A DNA stretch of 10,077 nucleotides from positions 1 through 10,077 of the forward strand of contig JALZUI010000064.1 in assembly GCA_023301545.1 (NCBI GenBank). The letters are read 5' to 3'. Positions within the stretch are counted from its first letter, which is position 1. Every line of letters starts with the position of its first letter. Below, one piece after another: positions 5,189 to 10,077 of this stretch. The notes below the pieces were generated by a model. It was not told the DNA's origin and searched no databases. It was given only the letters and a program-made list of their open reading frames with translations. The DNA is from Akkermansiaceae bacterium (GTDB taxonomy: Bacteria > Verrucomicrobiota > Verrucomicrobiia > Verrucomicrobiales > Akkermansiaceae). The position numbers were made by a program, and so were the translations under genes.

Positions 5189-6931
5189 TTAGGCTTTTTT
5201 GAGGAACTGTGTAACTTCCTCTAGGGTCATGGTGTTGAGTACATCTTGGCGGGTGAGCCAGCCTTTTCTAGCCCATTTGACTCCGAAGGCGAGGTTTTGT
5301 AGCCCCTCAGTAGTGTGGGCGTCTGGGTTGATGGAACACATCACGCCCTTGTCTTTCGCGATTTTCCACCAGCGCCAGTCGAGGTCAGCGCGTTTCGTGG
5401 AGCAGTTGAGTTCAATAATGGTTCCGGTCTCAGCGGCGCAGTCGATGATTTTTCGAATGTTGATGGGGTAAGCCTCGCGACGGAGGAGTATGCGACCTGT
5501 ACTGTGCCCTAGCATGGTGACGTGAGGGTTTTCCATGGCGGCGATGACACGCTTGGTCATCGTGTCTTCATCCATGGCCATCGGTTGGTGGATAGAGGCG
5601 ACGCTGTAGTCGAGCTGGGAGAGGATGCTATCATCAAAATCTAGCGAGCCGTCTTTGAGAATATCGACTTCTGATCCTGCAAAAAGGTGCATGCCTCTTC
5701 CTTCTTTTTTGAACCGAGCATTCAGAGCCTGAATTTCGGAGACTTGCTGGAGAAGGCGTTCGGAGTCTAGGCCGTTTGCTTGGAAGGAGGCGCGGCTGTG
5801 GTCGGAAATTCCTAAGTACTGCAGCCCTAGCTCGTGAGCCGCCAGCGCCATTTCTTCGAGCGTGTTACGGCCATCAGAAGCGGTGGTGTGGTTGTGGAAG
5901 GTTCCTCGGAGGTGTTCTATTTCGACTAATTTCGGGAGCGTGCCGTTTTCTGCCGCTTCGATTTCTCCTCGGTTTTCTCGGAGTTCAGGTTCAACATAGC
6001 TGAGCCCTAGTTCGGCGTAGATTTCGCGTTCGGTATGTGCGGTCGGGACTTCGGTGCCTTCCTTGATCGCGGTGAAGCCATATTCATTGAGCGAGAGGCC
6101 ACGCGAGCGAGCACGCGAACGGAGTTCGACATTATGCTCTTTGCTCCCAGTGAAGTATTGCTGAGCAAAGGCGAATTGATCGTTGCTGACGGCGCGGAGA
6201 TCACATTGGAGTCCCTTGTCGGTGACCATGACAGAGGTCTTGGTGTCGCCTTGTACGAGGACTTCGATGACCTCTGGAAGAGTGGTGAAATATTGTGTAA
6301 GAGTAGCGGGCTTACTGGTGGCGACGAGAAAGTCGAGATCATGGGAGGTTTCCTTACCACGGCGGAAGGAGCCACAGATACAGGCCTGCGAAACATCGGG
6401 ATGCTCTTGGAGGCGTTGGAGGAAGACTTGGGCCAGTCCCGCAATGTCGCCATGGCAGAATTGCCCGGCAAACTTGGCCTTCGATTCAATGGCTTTTAGG
6501 ATGTTTTCGACGGTCTTTTTACCGAAGCCTGAGAGTTCAGAAATGGAGCCTTCCTCGCACGATTTCTTTAGCGAAGGAATGGAGTCGATACCGAGAGTTT
6601 CATAGAGCGCGCGAATTTTTTTGGCGCCGAGGCCCTGGAGGGTAAAGAGGTCAAAAAGGGTAGGGGGGAATTCGCCTTTCAGGTTGTTGTAGAAGGTCAT
6701 CTCTCCTGTGCTGGCGAGCTCGTGGAGCTTGGCTTGGAGCGCGTCTCCAATACCTTTAATTCCCTTGAGTTGGTTCTCCTTAGCGAGTGCTACGATGTCC
6801 CCATCAAAATTCTGTACAATCTCAGCCCCATTACGATATGCGCGAATTTTAAAGGGGTTTTCGCCTTTGAGTTCGAGCAGGAGAACGATCTCCTCTAAGA
6901 TGGTGACAAATGTATCGCGAGTGACTGACAT
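5189..6931 (-). CDS. polX: Family X DNA polymerase with PHP nuclease domain (bacterial PolX)
   Basis: The start chosen is ATG at 6931 (MSVTRDTFVTILEE), giving 580 residues, the usual length of bacterial PolX (B. subtilis about 570). A longer frame back to 7075 would overlap the end of the kinase gene and adds unrelated sequence. Helix-hairpin-helix DNA-binding motifs occur near residues 55-72, 98-115 and 133-148. The polymerase core has GSFRRGKE (187-194) with metal-binding Asp198 and Asp200 in DLDFL and Asp244 in LQCDL. The C-terminal PHP domain keeps its metal ligands: HNHTTASDG (346-354), SDH (376-378), Glu421, His448, GHS (475-477) and PDAH (536-539). Family members fill short gaps in base-excision repair and use the PHP domain for 3'-5' exonuclease or AP-site processing; both activities look intact. 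It is the last gene of the phoB-phoR-polX unit, 31 nt after phoR. No SD precedes the start. Confidence 0.95.
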   Translation of the reverse strand: MSVTRDTFVTILEEIVLLLELKGENPFKIRAYRNGAEIVQNFDGDIVALAKENQLKGIKGIGDALQAKLHELASTGEMTFYNNLKGEFPPTLFDLFTLQGLGAKKIRALYETLGIDSIPSLKKSCEEGSISELSGFGKKTVENILKAIESKAKFAGQFCHGDIAGLAQVFLQRLQEHPDVSQACICGSFRRGKETSHDLDFLVATSKPATLTQYFTTLPEVIEVLVQGDTKTSVMVTDKGLQCDLRAVSNDQFAFAQQYFTGSKEHNVELRSRARSRGLSLNEYGFTAIKEGTEVPTAHTEREIYAELGLSYVEPELRENRGEIEAAENGTLPKLVEIEHLRGTFHNHTTASDGRNTLEEMALAAHELGLQYLGISDHSRASFQANGLDSERLLQQVSEIQALNARFKKEGRGMHLFAGSEVDILKDGSLDFDDSILSQLDYSVASIHQPMAMDEDTMTKRVIAAMENPHVTMLGHSTGRILLRREAYPINIRKIIDCAAETGTIIELNCSTKRADLDWRWWKIAKDKGVMCSINPDAHTTEGLQNLAFGVKWARKGWLTRQDVLNTMTLEEVTQFLKKA

Positions 6932-6943
6932 AGAGAAAGCTTG

Positions 6944-6961
6944 AAGCCCTCTGAGGGACTT
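6944..6961 (-). repeat. Small hairpin between phoR and polX
   Basis: CCCTC (6947-6951) and GAGGG (6953-6957) form an inverted repeat that extends to AAG/CTT with one bulged A. It lies in the 31-nt gap between the phoR stop and the polX ATG and has no T-tract, so it does not look like a terminator. In the mRNA it would place a compact stem 12 nt before the polX start, where it might modulate translation or mark a processing site. Function is inference. Confidence 0.4.
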
Positions 6962-6962
6962 G

Positions 6963-8204
6963 TCAACTCGTGTGCTCGTCGTCTTCGATGTCGGGAATTC
7001 GCATCGTAGCGGGGAGGGTGATGGAGAAGGATGTTTCCTCGTTCTGGATCGAGTCACATTCGATCGTACCCCCATGCGCCTCGACTGCGCGTTTGACGAT
7101 GGAGAGCCCTAAGCCAGTACCTTTGATTTTCTGTTGTGAGTGACTCTTAGAAACTCGGTAAAAGCGACGGAAAATAAAGGGGAGGTCAGTAGAGGGAATG
7201 CCGATTCCATTATCGCTGATGGAGAGCACGATCTCTTTGCTTTCAGGGAGGATGTGACAGTGGAACTTGATGCGGATTAAGCGCTCGGGATTTTGCTTAA
7301 TAGCGTTTTCTACAAGATTGAAGAGGATTTGACTCCAGTAGAAGCGATCGGCCTCGATTGAGAGGTGGGGCTCGTCCATTTCGATGATGACTTCGCTGTG
7401 CTTTTCCTTGATGAGTGGATCAAGGTGGCTGAGGCACTCATCGATACAGTCGCGTATGCGGAAGGGTTCTAGATTGAGCGTGCTCTTTCCTCCAGATTCC
7501 AGCTTGGTAATAATAAGCATTTCCTCAATGATGCGCGAGAGGCGGAGTCCGTGCTTATTCATGATGCCGAGGAAGTATTGGGAGGTTTCCTGATCTTTTA
7601 AGACCTCTGGGTCTTGTAGCGTTTCGACATAGCCGTTAATAATGGCGAGGGGGGTGCGGAGCTCGTGTGAGGCGTTGGCGACAAAGTCTTTACGGATTTG
7701 GTCGTTCCGCTCGGCCTCCGTTACGTCTTGGATGATGACGCTAGTGTGGTGAGCTTCGTCCTCGATGGGAGTGATTTTCACGATTAGGTAGCGTTCTTCT
7801 CCACTATGGTAGGAGGTGCTATCGAGGGTGAGATGGAGCTGGCTCTGGATGGGCTGACGAGTCCCTAGGGATTGCTCGATGAGGGTGACAATCTCTGGGA
7901 TCTTGATGCAATCGTGGTAGTCTTTGTGGATGAGCTTTTGGCGATTAAGAAAGTCCTTGGCGGCATTGTTGACGAGCGTGATTTGCGATTGCTCATTCAA
8001 GACAATGAGGATGGTGTCTTGAGCCATCAGGAGGAGTTGATGGTCAAACTCGAGCTCTTGTACTCTCTCCGCTAGGGAGGTTTTATCGATTAGGGCGCTG
8101 CTGAGTTTTGAATTCTTCCGCAGGAGAAGGTAAGCGAGTGCAAAGCCGATCCCAATCCCGCCAAATAGAAGCGCAATCGAGATGATAGAAGCGGTCGTAA
8201 TCAT
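6963..8204 (-). CDS. phoR: PhoR-type sensor histidine kinase
   Basis: This is a 413-residue membrane kinase. One transmembrane helix (about residues 4-28) is followed by a charged coiled-coil-like stretch and a PAS-like domain (about 50-160). The dimerisation and phosphoacceptor domain has FVANASHELRTPL (174-186) with His180, the PhoR-type H-box. The ATP-binding domain shows the N-box NLVENAIKQ (296-304), G1 SDNGIGIP (330-337), F-box FIFRRFYRVS (343-352) and G2 GTGLGLSIV (362-370). All catalytic boxes are intact. There is no periplasmic sensing domain, as in PhoR-like kinases that read phosphate status through the Pst transporter and PhoU rather than directly; neither pst nor phoU lies in this window. 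The gene starts 11 nt after the phoB stop, with no SD, consistent with coupled translation. Assignment to PhoR rather than another OmpR-partner kinase rests on the H-box, the PAS layout and the adjoining PhoB. Confidence 0.9.
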   Translation of the reverse strand: MITTASIISIALLFGGIGIGFALAYLLLRKNSKLSSALIDKTSLAERVQELEFDHQLLLMAQDTILIVLNEQSQITLVNNAAKDFLNRQKLIHKDYHDCIKIPEIVTLIEQSLGTRQPIQSQLHLTLDSTSYHSGEERYLIVKITPIEDEAHHTSVIIQDVTEAERNDQIRKDFVANASHELRTPLAIINGYVETLQDPEVLKDQETSQYFLGIMNKHGLRLSRIIEEMLIITKLESGGKSTLNLEPFRIRDCIDECLSHLDPLIKEKHSEVIIEMDEPHLSIEADRFYWSQILFNLVENAIKQNPERLIRIKFHCHILPESKEIVLSISDNGIGIPSTDLPFIFRRFYRVSKSHSQQKIKGTGLGLSIVKRAVEAHGGTIECDSIQNEETSFSITLPATMRIPDIEDDEHTS

Positions 8205-8215
8205 CGGGCGGAGTT

Positions 8216-8899
8216 TTATTCAGCAGTCTGATACAGGTACCCCTTGCCGCGAACGGTGGTGATCGTGTGTGACGCGCCTTCGATTTTGCCACGGATGCGC
8301 TTCATGTGGGTGTCGAGGGTCCGGCTGTTAGTCGAGTCGGAGTAGCCCCAGACTTCGGTCAAGAGCGTAGAGCGGGACTGAATTTGGTTGGGGTATTCGC
8401 AGAGTCGTAAGAGGAGCTTGAACTCGGTGGAGGTGAGTTCCACTTTCTCCCCATTTACGGTAAAGGTGAGGTTGAGCTTGTCGAAAATGAGATTATCAAT
8501 TTCTAGAAGGTGGCTCGTTTTGGTTTTCTCGATATTAGCGAGTTGTTTTTTAGAGCGCAGGAGAAGCTCCTTAGGGGTAAAGGGCTTGGTTACATAATCA
8601 TCGGCTCCAGCTTCCAGTCCTGCAATGCGATCACTTGCTTGCCCTTTAGCGGTCAGCATAATGACAGGAATCTTCTTCGTCTTCTTCTTACTACGCAGCT
8701 CGGCAAAGACCGCCATGCCGTCGACTTTAGGAAGCATGAGGTCGAGAATGATGAGGTCGAAGTGATGCTCTTTCGTGAGATCGAGCGCCTGCTGGCCATC
8801 ATGTGCCTCGGTGACTAAATATCCTGCTTTTTTGAAGTGAAAGGCGATCAGTTCTGCTAGATCTACTTCATCTTCGACAATAAGAATATGAGCTGGCAT
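8216..8899 (-). CDS. phoB: PhoB-type response regulator (OmpR/PhoB family)
   Basis: At 227 residues this is a standard OmpR/PhoB-length regulator. The receiver domain (about 1-120) has the acidic pair in IVEDE (Glu9-Asp10), the phosphoacceptor Asp53 in LIILDLMLP, Thr83 in MLTAKG and Lys105 in TKPF. The C-terminal winged-helix domain (about 128-225) contains ELTSTEFKLLLRL, the recognition-helix region SRTLDTHMKRIRGKIE and the terminal hairpin TVRGKGYLY. It should be phosphorylated by the kinase encoded 11 nt downstream and bind direct-repeat Pho-box-like sites. It begins 17 nt after the preceding gene; the 20 nt before its ATG contain CCTCCT, an anti-SD-like sequence, rather than an SD. PhoB identity is likely but other OmpR-family regulators of envelope or phosphate stress cannot be excluded from sequence alone. 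Confidence 0.92.
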   Translation of the reverse strand: MPAHILIVEDEVDLAELIAFHFKKAGYLVTEAHDGQQALDLTKEHHFDLIILDLMLPKVDGMAVFAELRSKKKTKKIPVIMLTAKGQASDRIAGLEAGADDYVTKPFTPKELLLRSKKQLANIEKTKTSHLLEIDNLIFDKLNLTFTVNGEKVELTSTEFKLLLRLCEYPNQIQSRSTLLTEVWGYSDSTNSRTLDTHMKRIRGKIEGASHTITTVRGKGYLYQTAE

Positions 8900-8916
8900 T
8901 ACGGCTGCAGAGGAGG

Positions 8917-10017
8917 TTAGGAGTTGTATTTCTTGTGGAACTCTTCGTAGATTACGGGAGAGATCTCAGAAGGGACGATTTCACTACGGCCACCCCAGAA
9001 CACATTGGTGTAGGAAACAGGGATGCCACAAGCCTCTAGGTGCTTGTCGATTGCAGCCTTATGTTCCATGACACGATCTTTCTCCGTGCCGTGGACTACG
9101 CCCATGACATTCACGTTACCGAACTGTGGGCCACCTTCGCGCCAGTAGGCGTGAGTCATACAGTGGTGACGTCCAACTTCGGCGCCTGCTTGTTCTTCCA
9201 TGCCCTTCGGCACAGCCCAGTGGAAAAGACCGTTAAAGCGAGTGACGCGCTTACCTGTGTCAGAAGGCTTAACGTGTTCCAAAAAGGTTGAGAAACGGCC
9301 AATGACACGCTTCTTATCGAGAGTTTCACAGACTTCAAAAAAGCGCTCTTCCGAAATACCCGCGGCTTCCGCCCGAGCTTTCCAAGGGGTCTCACAGATT
9401 TCTGCTGGACTAAGTTCTTCTTTAAGGTTCAGGAGGACGTTCCATTCTTCATCGTTGAGTTCGACTACGGTGGTCGTCATCATTTCGGCAACGGCATCGA
9501 CCTTCGCTCCTGGTTCAAGGCTTTTGCGTCGGACGTGTCCAACCCCTAACTTGAATACTCCGTTTGCAGGCATGAGAATGTATTCCTCTGCTCCTACGAG
9601 ATTTTTGAGCAGAGTTGCGTGCTCGTCTAATGATTCGCCTTGAGGAACCTTGAGAGTTGTCCACAGGCGGTATCCTGAACCCGAAACCCCAGTGTCAGTG
9701 GAACGGATTACGACGTGCCCAGAAAAGGGATCTTCCTTCGCCATAAAGTCGAAAGCGTCGTTGAGTTTTTCTTCAGGTACTTTCCACGCCACCAGTGCTC
9801 CGTGAGCAAGCTTAGTAGAAAGGAGGGTTTGTCTAACCCTGCGGATGACCCCAGCCTCGACCATGGCACGGATTCGTTCAATGACGACTCCGAGTTCCAC
9901 GCCCGATTCTTGCGCAATGATGTGAAAAGGTTGGCGTTGGAATCCTTCAACTAAGTCTTCAGAGACGGAGAGGATTTGCGCATTAATCGCGTCATCGTGT
10001 TCAACAGGAATAGGCAT
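8917..10017 (-). CDS. AsnC/Lrp-like double-domain protein, siroheme decarboxylase (AhbA-AhbB / NirDL) type
   Basis: The 366-residue protein is an internal duplication. Each half has a winged helix-turn-helix-like part (about 12-62 and 188-242) followed by an AsnC-type alpha/beta domain (about 62-165 and 243-355). Matching landmarks in the halves are GVIRRVRQ / RVIGRFST, VAWKVPEEK / FHWAVPKGM, and YRLWTTLKVP / VNVMGVVHGT. This layout is that of AhbA and AhbB, or of fused NirDL, which decarboxylate siroheme on the way to haem or haem d1. These proteins resemble Lrp regulators but act as enzymes. The halves differ: His248 after RVIGRF has no counterpart in the first half (Ser67), as expected for non-identical AhbA and AhbB roles. 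No other haem d1 or siroheme gene is in the window, so a transcription regulator remains possible. It is probably the first gene of the operon with phoB-phoR-polX; no SD is visible before the ATG. Confidence 0.75.
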   Translation of the reverse strand: MPIPVEHDDAINAQILSVSEDLVEGFQRQPFHIIAQESGVELGVVIERIRAMVEAGVIRRVRQTLLSTKLAHGALVAWKVPEEKLNDAFDFMAKEDPFSGHVVIRSTDTGVSGSGYRLWTTLKVPQGESLDEHATLLKNLVGAEEYILMPANGVFKLGVGHVRRKSLEPGAKVDAVAEMMTTTVVELNDEEWNVLLNLKEELSPAEICETPWKARAEAAGISEERFFEVCETLDKKRVIGRFSTFLEHVKPSDTGKRVTRFNGLFHWAVPKGMEEQAGAEVGRHHCMTHAYWREGGPQFGNVNVMGVVHGTEKDRVMEHKAAIDKHLEACGIPVSYTNVFWGGRSEIVPSEISPVIYEEFHKKYNS

Positions 10018-10077
10018 GATGGTATCTACAACGGGTTTTTAGAATCTGCTAGTTTATTTTTGACTGATTAAAGAGGG
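10018..10077 (-). promoter_or_regulatory. Partial upstream region of the minus-strand operon
   Basis: The last 60 bases lie upstream of the AsnC/Lrp-like gene and probably contain at least part of the leader or promoter for the four-gene minus-strand unit. The minus strand here is A-rich (for example TCAAAAATAAACT and TTCTAAAAA) but I could not pair a -35 with a -10 at proper spacing, nor find two Pho-box-like direct repeats. The immediate 18 nt before the ATG have no SD. The region continues beyond the window. Confidence 0.3.

Noticed and set aside
5471..5540. Possible missing metal ligand in the PolX PHP domain
   Set aside because: On translation from 6931 all expected motifs are present, including GHS at residues 475-477, so the domain looks intact.
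6035..6499. 154-residue plus-strand open frame opposite polX
   Set aside because: It is the antisense of a well-conserved polymerase core; it has no SD, no recognisable domain, and its composition follows from the polX codons.
6932..7075. Upstream extension of the polX reading frame to ATG 7075
   Set aside because: It overlaps the last 113 nt of the histidine kinase gene, adds 48 Ser/Arg/Thr-rich residues unlike PolX, and the family N-terminus begins at MSVTRDTF (6931).

Overview
The window looks like a chromosomal core region of a Gram-negative-type bacterium, with no mobile element, CRISPR array, tRNA or rRNA. A Verrucomicrobiota/PVC origin is my best guess. It rests on gene content: a short CstA next to an M23 peptidase, a fused AhbA/AhbB-like protein, a compact PhoR, a Ser/Arg/Tyr-rich lipoprotein, and weak or absent Shine-Dalgarno (SD) sequences in front of most genes. 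This is inference; no marker gene is complete enough to prove it.

Layout, plus strand: the last 30 codons of groEL (1-93) with a His-rich, Met/Gly-rich tail, followed by two consecutive hairpins of which the second is a textbook intrinsic terminator. Next comes a low-complexity putative lipoprotein (235-846) with its own UUCG-capped terminator. Then follows a two-gene unit, an M23-family zinc endopeptidase (990-1811) whose stop codon overlaps the start of a CstA-family transporter (1811-3577). A 147-bp leader rich in inverted repeats precedes the replicative helicase gene dnaB (3725-5182).

Layout, minus strand, converging on dnaB with only 6 bp between stop codons: a probable four-gene operon read from right to left. 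It holds an AsnC/Lrp-like double-domain protein of the siroheme-decarboxylase (AhbA/AhbB, NirDL) type (8917-10017), a PhoB-type response regulator (8216-8899), a PhoR-type histidine kinase (6963-8204) and a bacterial PolX DNA polymerase with a PHP nuclease domain (5189-6931). The gaps are 17, 11 and 31 nt, so co-transcription is likely.

How the genes fit together: PhoBR is expected to sense phosphate status, here possibly co-expressed with a gap-filling repair polymerase and a haem-related or regulatory protein. The M23/CstA pair suggests wall-peptide cleavage coupled to uptake of small peptides or pyruvate. The most unusual non-coding structure is the cstA-dnaB gap: two interleaved perfect inverted repeats, a candidate 36-codon upstream ORF with a good SD, and a DnaA-box-like 9-mer (TTATTCACA). 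That 9-mer occurs three times in the window. I found no clearly new multi-gene system.
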